64,000 nucleotides of DNA, taken from the NCBI GenBank assembly GCA_009760885.1, contig CM019712.1, positions 28,193,816 to 28,257,815 of the forward strand, given 5' to 3'. The position numbers and the translations under genes are program-made. Positions 11,629 through 22,452 of the stretch are shown here, one piece after another. Source of the DNA: Achatina immaculata (Eukaryota > Mollusca > Gastropoda > Stylommatophora > Achatinidae). Positions within the stretch are counted from its first letter, which is position 1, and each line of letters begins with the position of its first letter. The notes beneath the pieces are model-generated. The model searched no databases, was not told where the DNA came from, and saw only the letters and a program-made list of their open reading frames with translations.

Positions 11629-11981
11629 AAAAGGTAGATATAAGAGAGAATAAGAGCAAATTAAGGAATAAAAAGGTAGATATAAACTAAGAACAAAGGA
11701 AGGAATGAAAATATAGTTATAAGATATTTGTGGAAATAATAGCAAAGAGAAGGAATAAAAAGACGGATATAAGAGAGACTAACAGCAAATTATGGAATAA
11801 AAAGATGGATATAAGAGAGACTAAGAGCAAATTAAACAATAAAAAGGTAGATATAAGAGAGACTAGGGGAAATAAAGGAATAAACATATATATATATATA
11901 TATATAAGAGTCTAAAGAGAAAGAGTAAAAAGATAGAAACTAAGATGAAATTAAGGAATAAAAAGTAGATATAAGAGAGAC
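11629..11981 (+). repeat. 42-bp minisatellite, middle block
   Basis: Degenerate units of the type AAAAGGTAGATATAAGAGAG, then (A/C)(A/T)AAGAGCAAATTAAGGAATA, recur at about 42 bp; the first two start at 11629 and 11671. A (TA)n run interrupts at about 11888-11906. The block lies between the LINE A and LINE D insertions and was once continuous with 14650-16075. Confidence 0.85.
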
Positions 11982-14649
11982 AGTAATTTCAATCAGGAAC
12001 TTGCCAATCACTCCAAAATACCCAGTTAAGTTGAGGAGATAGGTATAGATGAATTATGGAATTCTTACAGCACAGCCATGATCACAGCAGCAAATACAAG
12101 CGCTGGACTGAAAAAAAAAACAAATAGAAAAGCATGGATATCAGATAAAACATGGAAATACATACAGGAAAGACAAGCAGTCAAATTAGACTTGGAAAAG
12201 ATCTGGTGAAAGCAGCATACGAAGAACTAGACAAGAAAGTAAAAAGTTCAGCTGGAAGGGATAAAAGAGAATCATCATCATCAGGTGCCGTGCCGACTGG
12301 CGTTGGCTATTATGCTTCTCCAGAGTACACGATCCTTCATGCAGGCCATCAGTTCAGTTGGTGATCTTCTCTCACATCATCCAGTCAGACTGTCCAGTAT
12401 CATTTCTTTTGGTCTTCCTCTTGATCTTCTTCCTTCTACTTTTCCTGTTGTTATAATATTTTCAATGCCCCCTCTTCTAATTGCATGTCCTATGAAAGTA
12501 CATTGTCTCTCTCTTATCTTTTTGACAAGGTTTTTTGTCTCTCCAGCTCTTCTCATACATTCTTCATTAGTTATTTTTGCTGTCCAGGGGATTCGTAACA
12601 TTCTTCTAATAAACCAGATTTCTGCTGCTTCCAATGATTTGTGTGCATACGTGCCTATTGTCCATGATTCACTTCCATATAACAAGATAGGTTCAATATA
12701 GCATTTTAGGACTCGTTTTCTAACATTCATTGATAAAGATGTGTTGGTTAATATCTTTCACATTATCTGAAATGCAGTCTTTGCTTGGCCTATTCTGTTC
12801 CTAATTTCTGTTCTGCATTTCCCACCTGAAGTTATAAAAGAGAATACATAGACAATATGGCGAAAGAGGCAGAAAAAGCAGCAAAAATAGGAGAAGCAAA
12901 ACTTTATATAACATACAAAAGATGCTAACAGGTACTATTATATCTAAAGAAAGACCAATCCTTAGGAAAACTTGAACCATATTAAAATCAAGTAAAGACC
13001 AAAAGCAAAGATAGGCTGAACACTTCCAAGAAATACTCAGTCGACCACACCCTAAAGAGTTGTTAAACCTTGAAACCGACGTACCAGCCCCACAAATAAA
13101 TGTCAACCTAGATGAAATTAAATTGCATGAAATGGAAACGGCAGTGAATTTAATGGCTAACAAAAAAGCTGCAGGTGAAGATGAAATAACACCCGAAATG
13201 CTAAAGGCTATCAATAGTGACAACATGAGACAACTACAGATAATGTTTAACACGATTTAGAAAGAAGAAAAGGTCCCTTCTAAATGGAAAAAATGAATCA
13301 TTGTTAAAATACCAAAAAAGGCAACCTTAGTGACTGTAACAATTGGAGAGGAGTAACCTTAATATCAGTTGCGTCAAAAGTATTTTGCATGGTCATTTTC
13401 AATAGACTTAAAGATATAGTGGATACTGCAATGAGAGAAGAACAAGCAGGATTTCGAAAAGTGGGAAGCTGTTTCGACCAGATCTTTACTCTCAGAATAA
13501 TACTTGAAGAACATATTGAAAAGCATAAACCATTAATAATGAAATTCATAGACTTTAAAAAGGCATTTGATAGCATACACAGAGATTCATTATAGAGAAT
13601 TTTAAGTCTATATAGAATAGCATCTAAAATTGTCAACATCATTAAGGACTTATACAATGGATATGTTTGTGAAGTCAAGACAGAGGGAAGGATGAGTGAA
13701 TGGTTACAGAATGAAACTGGTGTGAAACAAGGATGTATACTGTCTCCTTTACTTTTTGGAATTACAATAGACTTCATAGTGAAAAAAAGCTGCACAGGTA
13801 ACACAGGTATTGACTGGGTACATGGGACCCAACTAGAAGATCTTGATTTTGCTGATGACATAACTCTTATCAGTAACAATGTGAATTCCATGCAAGCAAA
13901 AAACAGATATCCTGTCTTCACTGGCTAGCAAAATAGGACTTGAAATGAACAAGGACAAAACAAAAATAATGAAAATTCCCATCAATCAAAATGGAAAAAT
14001 ACACATAGAAGGGACAGATATTGAAGATGTCATTCAATTTGCATTCCTTGGCAGCTACATAGACCAAGATGGTGACACTAGAAAGGAAGTTAGAATCAGA
14101 ATTGCAAAAGCAGCATCAATCTTCAAGAATCTTGAGAAAATATGGAATTCAAAAGTTATAAGCACAAAAACCAAGTTAAGACTATTCAATTCAAATGTAA
14201 TATCCGCCCTCATTTATGCATGTGAAAGCTGGAAAACAACTAAAGAAACAGACAAGAAATTACTCTTTTGAAAACAAATGCCTAAGGAAAATACTCGGCA
14301 TCAAGTGGAAAGAATTCGTGAACAATGCAGAGATAAGACAGATGACTGAACAACAACCAGTCTCATGGGTGATAAGGAGGAGATGGACATATGTTGGACA
14401 CTTGATGAGAAGAAATGATCAGAGAATCCCAAAGCAAGCTATCAAGTGAAACACAACAAGCCAAAAAAAAAAAGAGAGGCAGACCACGTGAAACTCTGAA
14501 ATAACAATATTAAGAGAGGCCAAATTAACAGGCATAAAATCCTTTGATGAGGTTGAAAGACTCACCAATGACAGAAAAAATTGGCGAACTACTATGCCAG
14601 CCCTATGTGACGTTTAACGGCATTGGAAGGATATAAGATATAAGATAAG
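11982..14649 (+). mobile_element. LINE family D (RTE-like), 5'-truncated, carrying a nested LINE C
   Basis: RT-region blocks are readable in order: NLMANKKAAGEDEITPEML (13150), REEQAGFRKVGSCFDQIFTL (13430), KFIDFKKAFDSIHRDSL (13541), TGVKQGCILSPLLFGI (13720), LEDLDFADDITLIS (13835), INKDKTKIMKIP-like (13945) and a C-terminal RRRWTYVGHLMRRNDQRIPK (14378). The end is GACGTTTAACGGCATTGGAAGG followed by GATATAAGATAAGATAAGA. Eleven-base duplications ATAAGAGAGAC at 11971-11981 and 14650-14660 mark the target site in the minisatellite. Stops and frameshifts make it inactive. LINE C at 12273-12833 splits its 5' part. Confidence 0.85.
12273..12833 (-). mobile_element. LINE family C, 3' fragment nested in LINE D
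   Basis: The minus-strand frame reads MNVRKRVLKCYIEPILLYGS, then ESWTIGTYAHKSLEAAEIWF, then IRRMLRIPWTAKITNEECMR and a GRPKEMILDSLTG end. It begins at the left with the (ATC)n complement of the (ATG)n tail and ends at the right at codons for KCRTEIRNRI. Twelve-base duplications ATAAAAGAGAAT at 12261-12272 and 12834-12845 bracket it, so the insertion into LINE D is precisely defined. It is strongly 5'-truncated. Confidence 0.9.
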
Positions 14650-14811
14650 ATAAGAGAGACTATGAGCAAAGAGAAGGAATAAAAAAGGTATATATAAGAG
14701 AAACTAAGAGAAAATAAAGGAATAAAATGGAAGGTATTAGAGAGACTAAGAGCAAAGTAAACACTAAAAAGATAGATATAAGAGATATTAAGAACAAATT
14801 AAGGAATAAAA

Positions 14812-14856
<45 letters not shown>

Positions 14857-15062
14857 AGAGATTTAGAGCAAAGGAAGGAATGAAAATATAGATAGAAGAT
14901 AATTGTGGAATTTAAAGCAAAGAGAAGAAATAAAAAGGTAGATATAAGAGAGACTAAGAGGAAATTAAGGAATAAAAAGAAAGACATAAGAGAGACTAAG
15001 AGCGAATTGAGGAATAAAAAGAAGATATAAGAGAGACTAAGAGCAAATAAAGGAATAAACAG

Positions 15063-15119
<57 letters not shown>

Positions 15120-16075
15120 AGCGACTAAGAGTAAAGAGAAAGAGTAAAAAAGTAGATATAAGAAAGACTAAGAGGAAATTAAAGAATAAAAGGGTAGATA
15201 TAAGATAAACTAAAATCTAAATAAGGAATAAAAAGGAAGATATAAGAGAGACTAAGAGCAAATAAAAGAATAAACAGTTATATATAACAGAGAGATTAAG
15301 ACCAAAGGACGTATTGAAAATATAGATATAAGATAACTTTGTGAATAAAAGCAAAGAGCAGGAATCAAAAGGTAGATATGAGACATTTGCGAAACTAAGA
15401 GGAAAGAAAAAGAATTAAAAGTTTGATATAAGACACTTAAGAGACTAAGAGCAAAGTGGAGGAATGAAAAGTTAGATATATGACACTTAAGAGAATAGGA
15501 GCAGAAAAAAGAAATGAAAAGGGAGATATAAGACAATTGAGAGATTAAGAGCAAAAAGAAGGAATAAAAATGTAGATATAAGACACTTAAAACACTGATA
15601 GCAAAGTGCAGAACTCAAAAGATAGATATAAGAGAGACAAAGAGCAAGGAGAAAGAATGAAAAGATAAATATAGAGTGACTAAGAGCAAAGAGAATGAAT
15701 GAAAAGGTAGATATAAGAGAGATTAAGAGCAAAGAGGAGGAATGAAAAGATAGATATAAGACAATTGAGAGAAATAAGAGGAAGGAGAAGGAATAAAAAG
15801 GTATATATAAGACAAATGAGAGACCTAAGAAGGTAGACATAAGACAATTGAGAGACCAAGAGCAAAGAATGAATGAATGAATAATCTTTATTTTTAAAGG
15901 GTAAAGAATTGGGCACGCAGGCCAGTCATACATTCTGCCCTTCATCACTCCATCTTTCATTCTTCCCATTCTTCCTTCAAAGAGAAGGAATGAAAAGGCA
16001 GATTAAGACAATTGTGAGAATAAAAGCAAAACGAAGGAATCAAAATGTAGATATAAGACAACTGAAAAGGGACCA
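14650..16075 (+). repeat. 42-bp minisatellite, right block
   Basis: The block consists of many degenerate units of the type GAGAGACTAAGAGCAAATTAAG, GAATAAAAAGGTAGATATA, with (TA)n runs at 14815-14853 and 15063-15117. Unit variants include aagacaattgagag or aagacacttaagag in place of aagagagact. The minus strand is open over long stretches with hydrophobic repetitive translations, which I regard as an artefact of the repeat. Confidence 0.85.
15868..15975 (-). mobile_element. 3' end of CR1/L2-like LINE in the minisatellite
   Basis: The sequence (AATG)n ataatcttta, then aaagggtaaagaattgggca, then cgcaggcc and attctgcccttcatcactcc is the reverse complement of the 3' end of the CR1/L2-like element at 29600-33015 and closely matches 41069-41200. 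It is about 100 bp, extremely 5'-truncated, with the (ATTC)n tail at the left. The short CAAAG motif occurs on both sides and may be the target duplication. Confidence 0.75.
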
Positions 16076-16372
16076 AGACCTGCAAGAACAGTACAGCACA
16101 AAAGTGACATTCAAAGCAGCCATGGATGACAAATACTAGAAATGATGAACAGCAGAAGAAAGTTGAAAGCGAACCAGCTAGATACAAATATATGAACAAC
16201 ATAACCATAACTGAATGTAACAAAGCTAAAGAAAAATGGCTGAATGAGCAATGCAGGGAAAGAGAAAGCCATCATCAAGAGAACAGCGGCAACATGTATA
16301 ATAAGAACATCGAAGAATTGATGGGAAGTAGAAAACAGCACAAGAAAGGAAAAAAGCATCATTTCCTCAAAT
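16076..16372 (+). mobile_element. 5' fragment of a LINE C-related element
   Basis: The frames read NITITECNKAKEKWLNEQCR, then ESHHQENSGNMYNK, then ELMGSRKQHKKGKKHHFLKC. They correspond to the region between endonuclease and RT of family C on the minus strand near 55650-55880 (REAKEVWLNEQCRQIEDSHI, then YMQNELMNSQAEKH). Only this short stretch is present. It runs into the (AATAT)n microsatellite. Confidence 0.6.
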
Positions 16373-16408
16373 GTAATATAATATAATATAATATAATATA
16401 ATATAATA
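16373..16408. repeat. (TAATA)n microsatellite, left part
   Basis: Pentanucleotide repeats taata/ataat occur here and again at about 17186-17240. The LINE D copy between them has probably inserted into one microsatellite. Confidence 0.85.
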
Positions 16409-17185
16409 TCTTATCTTATATCTTATATCCTTCCCGTGCCGTTAGACGTCACATAGGGCTCGCAAAGTAGTTCGCCAATTTCCTGTCTTCGGCGAGTCTT
16501 TCAACCTCATCAAATGATTTTATGCCTGTTAACTTGGCCACTCTTAATAATGTCCTCTTCAGAGTTTCACGCGGTCTGCCCCTTTTTCTTCGGCCTGTTG
16601 TGTTCCACTTGATAGCTTGTTTTGGGATTCTCTGATCATTTCTTCTCATCAAGTGACCAACATATGTCCATCTCCTTTTCCTGATCACCCATGAGACTTG
16701 TTGTTGTTCAGTCATCTGTCTTATCTCTGCATTGTTCTTGAATTCATTCCACTTGATGCCGAGTATTTTCCTTAGGCATTTGTTTTCAAAAGAGTCTAAT
16801 TTCTTGTCTATTTCTTTAGTTGTTTTCCAGCTTTCACATGCATAAATGAGGGTGGATATTACATTTGAATTGAATAGTCTTAACTTGGTTTTTGTGCTTA
16901 TAACTTTTGAATTCCATATTTTCTCAAGATTCTTGAAGATTGATGCTGCTTTTGCAATTCTGATCCTAACTTCCTTTCTAGTGTCACCATCCTGGTCTAT
17001 GTAGCTGCCAAGGTATGCAAATTGATTGACTTCTTCAATATCTGTCCCTTCTATGTGCATTTTTCCATTTTGATTGATGGGAATTTTCATTATTTTTGTT
17101 TTGTCCTTGTTAATTTCAAGTCCTATTTTGCTAGCCAGTGAAGATAGGCTATCTGTTTTTTCTTGCATGGAATTCACATTATTAC
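16409..17185 (-). mobile_element. LINE family D, 3' part, long open frame
   Basis: A minus-strand frame of 265 codons (16449-17246) includes LSSLASKIGLEINKDKTKIM, IDQDGDTRKEVRIRIAKAAS, KRRWTYVGHLMRRNDQRIPK and the end KLANYFASPM. Its 3' end is at the left, followed by the tail seen as cttatcttatatcttatatc. The C-terminal 240 codons lack stops, so this copy is younger than the one at 11982. It lacks the catalytic FADD region and is therefore not autonomous. Confidence 0.85.
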
Positions 17186-17241
17186 TAATAATATAATATA
17201 ATATAATATATAATATAATATAATATAATATAATATATATA
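17186..17241. repeat. (TAATA)n microsatellite, right part
   Basis: This is a run of taata/ataat units ending in tatatatatg. It pairs with 16373-16408 on the other side of the inverted LINE D. Confidence 0.85.
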
Positions 17242-17856
17242 TGCACAAACCATTAATCCAAAACTTCACAGACTTTAAAAAGGCATTTGATAGAATGCAC
17301 ATAGATTAATTATTGATAATTTTAAGACTCTATGGAATACCATCTAAGATTGTGAACATCATTAAGGACCTCTACAAGGGATATGTTTGTGCAGTAAAAA
17401 CAGATGAAGGGATCAGCGAATGGTTGCAGATTGAAACAGGCGTGAAACAAGAATGTATACTGTATCCTTTTTTTGGAATTACAGTAGATTTCATAATGAA
17501 AAAATGCTGCACAGGTAACACAGGTATTGACTGAGTACATGGGACCCAACTAGAAGATCTTGATTTTGCTGATGACATAACTCTTATCAGTAACAATGTG
17601 AATTCCATGCAAGAAAAAACAGATATCCTGTCTTCACTGGCTAGCAAAATAAGACTTGAAATTAACAAGGACAAAACCAAAATAATGAAACTTCCCATTA
17701 ATCAACAAGGAAAAATAGACATAGACGGGACAGCTGTTGAAGAAGTCCACCAATTTGCATACCTTGTCAGCTACATCGACCGGGATGGTGACACCAGGAA
17801 GGAAATTAGAATTAGGACTGTAAAACCAGCACCGAACTTCATGAATCCTGAGAACA

Positions 17857-18192
17857 TTCATTCATTCACTCATTTGCATGTCCCTTGCGGAACTTTGCCT
17901 CCCAAACAGCACTCCTGTAGGCCTCTCCGTTGTGAGCAAGATGGCCTGCTGCTGCTGCATCCATTTAAAGATCGTCAACGATGTCTTGCAGCCATCTTCG
18001 TTTTGGTCTTCCTCTTTTTTTTCCCCATTATGTATCCTTCCAATATGGTCTTCTCTAAATTATCATGACGTTTAATGTGTCCAAAATATTTCAGTTTTCT
18101 CTCTTTAATCCTCTTTACTAGCCAGCCTTCTTCAATATTAAGCTCTTGTAGTATAGATATATTTGTTCTTTTTTGTGGCCACGATATTTGGA
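17857..18192 (-). mobile_element. LINE family B 3' end inserted antisense in LINE D
   Basis: The minus strand carries TKKNKYIYTTRA-like, then LNIEEGWLVKRIKERKLKYF, then GHIKRHDN and the IVDDL region, ending cgcaagggacatgcaaatgag at the left. The left junction shows (ATTC)n tail sequence at 17857-17872, as expected for a minus-strand family B insertion. Confidence 0.75.
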
Positions 18193-18202
18193 GAACGGCA
18201 CC

Positions 18203-18232
18203 TGATGATGATGATGATGATGATGATGATGA
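18203..18232. repeat. (ATG)n microsatellite
   Basis: Ten uninterrupted GAT/ATG triplets follow gaacggcacc, a short sequence that resembles the family C terminus (GGCACGGCAC). It may therefore be the tail of a nearly completely truncated LINE C insertion between the LINE B and LINE D pieces. Confidence 0.7.
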
Positions 18233-18660
18233 CCCTCATTTATGCATGTGAAAGCTGGAAATCAATTAAATAAATAGGCAAGAAACTAGACTCTTTTGTA
18301 AAGAAATGCCTAATGAAAATATTCGGCATAAAGTGGAACGAATAGAAGAAAAACAGATAAGCAAAGGACTGAACAACAATCAGTCTCATGGGTGATCAGG
18401 GAAAGGAGATGGACATATTTCAGTTATGTGGTGAGAAGAAACAATCAGAGAATCCTCAAAAAGCAGTCAAGTGGAACAGAACAGGCCGAGGACAAAGAGG
18501 TCGACCGGGTGAAACTCTAAAGAGGACATTGTTAAGAGAGACCAGTTTAGTTGGCATAAAATGTCATGATGAAGTTTAAGAGCTGGCCGAGAACAGGAAA
18601 ACTTGGCGAACTACCATCCGTGCCATCTGTGACATTTAACGGCACGGGTAGGATATAAGA

Positions 18661-19294
18661 TACATACATACATATATATTTATATACACACATATGAGTG
18701 TGTGTGTACACAACTTATTGTGTCAGTTTTAACAATCCTAAAATAATATTTTTAATTGCACGAGAGCCATTCATTAAAAAACACAAATATGTCCCAGTTT
18801 GGTAAAGTTTTGAACCACTGCTCTAATGTGGCGACTAGTGAAGAAGACAAGGGGACGTGCTGTCTTGTTATCTATATAACTGTTATGAAACAATAGGGCC
18901 AGATTTTGTATTACGTTATTTCATTTTCTTCTTTTTTCCGTTCGCTAAGAAGTGTTCTGTATGTTGAATAGTTTTGCGCTTTGTTCTAGTAACATAAAAC
19001 TCTTCTTGTTATTATCCACGTTATTTTATATAATTTGTATGTGTAGGTCATCCTTGAAATATTTTAATATCACTTAGGAAGTCCAGGAAGAAGTGATGAA
19101 AGATCAAATCACGTGAGCAGCACAAAGAGTATCTGCCTCTAAATCGTCTTCTAGGACCAGAGTTGAAGTTATTATTATTCTTACTGATTTTTTGTTGTTA
19201 AACTGGAATCTGTATCTATGCCGAAGTGTAAACCAGTGAATATGAGTCTATGTAATATGTTATTATTAGTATTGCTTGTTATTGTGACTTTCAG
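18661..19294. other. Intron with short TA/TG-rich run; no gene
   Basis: A (CATA/TATG/GTGT) mixed run lies at about 18661-18712. A segment ending tttgaaccactg at about 18800-18816 could be the end of an old hAT-type MITE. The stretch ends with the acceptor gtgactttcag of the following exon. Confidence 0.45.
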
Positions 19295-19534
19295 TGTGCC
19301 GTTTCTCACAAGACAACAGAAAATGTTATCCAGTGAACCAACGTTGGGTCTTCAATGGACGAGTCTATGAATGTACAGACGTTTCTGGGGATGCCAAGTC
19401 CGCCAGAGCCCCGTCGAAATTTAGGAACTGCACTGTAGGCTCCACCACCTATCAACATGTGGAGACGTTTACAAGCGGCGATAATTGTGAGACCTCCCAG
19501 TGCCAGAGCGGGGAGGTCAAGGTTATCGAGTCAG
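19295..19534 (+). CDS. Exon of FReD gene: complete six-cysteine module
   Basis: This 240-nt, 80-codon exon has acceptor gactttcag and donor GTAAGT, and is phase 1-1. It encodes CRFSQDNRKCYPVNQRWVFN, GRVYECTDVSGDAKSARAPS, KFRNCTVGSTTYQHVETFTS and GDNCETSQCQSGEVKVIES. It contains six cysteines (module positions about 1, 10, 26, 45, 64 and 69) and a central Trp. Its first half aligns with the exons at 1659 and 28912 and its second half with the exon at 5509. This one exon therefore holds the whole module that elsewhere is split. The domain is probably an extracellular VWC-like fold, but the exact family is not recognised. An antisense relic of its end lies at 8302-8372. Confidence 0.85.
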
Positions 19535-19900
19535 GTAAGTCCTGGGTTAGAAAAAAATCAGCTTTAGACAGTTTCTTCTTATATATTTCCATCTTTCCGA
19601 GACTTTATGGCTTAGTTTAGCAGAACTTACTCTTACTTATTTGTTTTTTCCAGTAAGTCTAATACACTGGCAAGGAAGAGCAGAGAACTCCATACCAGGA
19701 CAAATGTAAATCATAGGACCAGGTTAAAGTCCCATCAAAGTAAAATAGACATGTAAATATACAAGGGAAGTGAGAACCAGACATATCAGAAGACTGATCT
19801 TTTCATGAGTTTTGTACAGTGGAACAGATCAAGGTCTGTAGACTGCGTGCAGGCCACAACAGACAAAGCTGAAGATTGGTACAGCAGTCTCAGTAAATGT
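19535..19900. other. Intron, no recognised feature
   Basis: The first approximately 50 bases after the donor are shared with the flank of the antisense relic at 8.3 kb. Nothing else was recognised. Confidence 0.5.
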
Positions 19901-20165
19901 TATAACACGCTGAATACGGGAACCTCAGATTTAGATATCATATATTATAACAGGCTGAATATGGGAACCTCAGATTTAGATGTCATATATTATAACAGGC
20001 TGAATATGGGAACCTCAGATTTAGATGTCATATATTATAACACGCCGATTAAGGGAACAGCAGATTTAGATATCACATATTATAACACGCTGAATAAGGG
20101 AACAGCAGATTTAGATATCACATATTATAACACGCTGAATAATGGCACAACTGACTTACAAGAAA
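19901..20165 (+). repeat. 45-bp minisatellite, about six copies
   Basis: Units begin TATAACA(C/G)GCTGAATA and recur at 19901, 19946, 19991, 20036, 20081 and 20126. Because 45 is a multiple of three, one frame stays open and translates as a 15-residue repeat (YYNRLNMGTSDLDVI). I see no start, splice or family support for coding. Confidence 0.85.
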
Positions 20166-20333
20166 CTTTCTTGTATCTTGTGTGTTTTTGTAGTCTTATG
20201 AACGTTCTACTATTAATGTCCTAAATTCTTCTCTTCCAAGACGAACAATGGTACTACCAGACACATCTCCAGAAACAAATAAATTATAGAACTCTATGTC
20301 ACCCTCGAATTAATTTCCATGCGATTTGAGAAA

Positions 20334-20575
20334 TATTGGTGGAAATGTTGGTGGAAATGTTGGTAGAAATGTTGGTAGAAATGTTGGTAGAATTGTTGGT
20401 GGAAATGTTGGTAGAAATGTTGGTAGAAATGGTGATGGACATGTTGGTAGAAATGGTGATGGACATGTTGGTAGAAATGTTGGTAGAAATGGTGATGGAC
20501 ATGTTGGTAGAAATGTTGGTAGAAATGGTGATGGACATGTTGGTAGATATGTTGGTAGAAATGCGGTGGTTCAGA
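20334..20575 (+). repeat. 12-bp minisatellite with higher-order pattern
   Basis: The basic unit is GGTAGAAATGTT, with variants GGTGGAAATGTT and GGTGATGGACAT arranged in 24- and 36-bp blocks (GGTAGAAATGGT GATGGACATGTT). All frames are open on both strands because the period is a multiple of three and the unit lacks stops. Confidence 0.85.
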
Positions 20576-21134
20576 ATGTTATCGTTGTTGCCGAGTTGCG
20601 GCAGACATTTAAAGAAACTGACAGGCCAGACCATTCATTTCTTCTTTGTGAAGCTGGGGTACATGGCCCACTGTGTCTATGTGAGTTGTAGAGAATAAAA
20701 CACACTCATTATCTCACGCGCTCTCTCTTCCTCCACAAAAATAAGAAATACAATAAACAGGAGGATATATAAAGTATAATTGCATGGGGGCAACAGTGTT
20801 TAGTGTAGGTAGTACCAGCCTGTCCCAGTTTAACCAGAAGCTCTAAGGTAGAACAGGTGACTGTTGCCTAACTTCTTTCAAGTACAAGGCTCTCAAATTA
20901 TGGCAGTGTGTAAATCTTGGTCACTTCTATCGACTTCCAATGAACATCTGCTTTTTTTACCTATTTTTTTGTCTAAATTAGACAGCTCTAAACGAATCTT
21001 AGCGGTTCTTAATACCCTGGGTAGATGTGAGCAAGTTAGTTTCTGCAGGGTATGTCCTGGAAGTTGCAAACAAGAAAAAAACTACATTAGATATTTAGAT
21101 ATATTAATCTTACATCCATTAATGCTCTCTTAAG
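20576..21134. other. Intron, no recognised feature
   Basis: I read both strands and found no repeat family, exon or RNA gene that I can support. Confidence 0.45.
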
Positions 21135-21395
21135 CTAAATAATGTTTACACTGGACAAGAAGTGATCCAAGATATTCAAAACTCTCCACTTCTTCCAGTT
21201 TTTCCTCATTGATACATATTTCAGCTGCATTGTTCGTTTTGTCAGCTGTCATCAATTTAATTTTCTTCGCATTAAGATAGAGGTTTTGCTCTTCGTTGTT
21301 CTTACGGACTGACATAATTAGTTTTGCTATTCCTTTTTCTGTTGTGGACAGTAATACTGTGTCATCAGCATATTTAATCTCTGGTATTTCATAAG

Positions 21396-22112
21396 CAAAC
21401 AACATAGGACTAAAGATCAACGTAGGAAAGACAAAGTTAATGAAGCAAAATGTGAACAACAGAAATGTACTCAGAGTAGATAACAAGTTAGTGGAGGAGG
21501 TCAACGAATTTGTATACCTTGGCAGCAGAGTAGTAGAAAATGGAGACAGCACAGAGGACATCAACAGCAGACTTACTAGAGCAAACCAGGCTTTTGCAAT
21601 GCTACAGAATATATGGAAATAAAAAAAACTAAGCATAAATATGAAAATCAGGATATTTAAGAGTAATGTTCTAAGTGTACTACTCTATGGAAGTGAATGC
21701 TGGAAAATCACCAAAACCATAGAAAACAAGTTGAATTCTTTCCAGACTAAATGTTTACGTAGAATTAAAACAATATTTTGGCCAAACACCATAAGAAATA
21801 ACATCTTATTGGCAGAAATGCAGATGAAACCACTGACAACAATTATTGAGGAAAGACGCTGGCGATGGTTGGGACATGTGCTCCGAATGACTGACAACTC
21901 ACTACCAAAAATAGAACTAAGATGGACACCACAGGGGAGCAGAAGTAAGGGTAGACCAAAAGAGACATGGAGAAGAACAACAGAAAGGATGTTGAGCAAT
22001 AGAGGGCTCACCTGGGCAAGAGCAGAAAAAAAGGCGAAAGACAGGCATTTGTGGAAAACCTTTGCGGAAGCCCCATGTGCCCTGGGCACTTAAGGTTCAG
22101 AGAGAGAGAGAG
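21396..22112 (+). mobile_element. LINE family A 3' fragment nested in LINE B
   Basis: The plus-strand frames at 21440-21622 and 21641-22093 encode the RT thumb and C-terminal region: KLVEEVNEFVYLGSRVVENG, then LSVLLYGSECWKITKTIENK, then ERRWRWLGHVLRMTDNSLPK, GRPKETWRRTTERMLSNRGL and the end EAPCALGT. It ends in GGTTCAGAGAGAGAGAG. Ten-base duplications ATTTCATAAG at 21386-21395 and 22113-22122 bracket it. Confidence 0.9.
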
Positions 22113-22247
22113 ATTTCATAAGCTACAATTGTTATGGCATCGTAATATTCTTTATCTACATCTTCTCTAACATTCCTCATTATATTTTCAATATGCAAAT
22201 TAAATAAGTAAGGCGACTATATGCACCCCTGACGGACCCCTTGTTTT

Positions 22248-22452
22248 ATGTCAAGTGAATAGATAAGAGCGAAACGTAAATGTTATATTTTATTTTATGT
22301 ATCTCAGCTTCAACGTTAATTGTGTTTGTTACGTGAACAGCATATTTGTTGAATGTCTGAAATAGAGTGAAAGTTATAAGATAAAGGGCAGAATGTCTGA
22401 CGGACCTGATTGCTCAATTCATAACCCTTGAAATGAAGATCAATCAATCAAA
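22248..22452 (+). mobile_element. 3' end of a CR1-type LINE (second subfamily) in LINE B
   Basis: The sequence gaacagcatatttgttgaatg, then aaagggcagaatgtctgacgg, then attcataacccttgaaatga ends in (AATC)n. It matches 58380-58545 and is a cousin of the 29600-33015 element's 3' end. LINE B continues on both sides (cttgttttatgtcaa to the left, accatgttgttgtttcac to the right), so this is a clean insertion with a TCAA-type junction. Confidence 0.75.

Larger units (their letters stand above)
17242..18660 (+). mobile_element. LINE family D, degenerate, split by an antisense LINE B
   Basis: It begins inside the RT (DFKKAFDRMH near 17271), continues through ETGVKQECILYPFFGITVDF (17431) and an LEDLDFADDITLIS equivalent (17551), and INKDKTKIMKLP (17662) to about 17856. 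After the LINE B insertion it resumes at about 18233 with YACESWKSI and ends near 18660 with CGTTTAACGG-type terminal sequence (gacatttaacggcacgggtagg). Roughly 75 bp of LINE D is absent at the insertion point when compared with the copy at 14140-14215. Confidence 0.75.

Noticed and set aside
14799..15969. Several minus-strand hydrophobic open frames that look like membrane proteins
   Set aside because: They are translations of the AT-rich 42-bp minisatellite; the Leu/Ser/Phe pattern repeats with the unit.
19640..19660. Sequence ttttttccagtaagtc, resembling an acceptor fused to a donor (recursive splice site or zero-length exon)
   Set aside because: The AG and GT would have to share the G (cagtaagt), whereas recursive sites read AGGT. 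No neighbouring cassette supports it.
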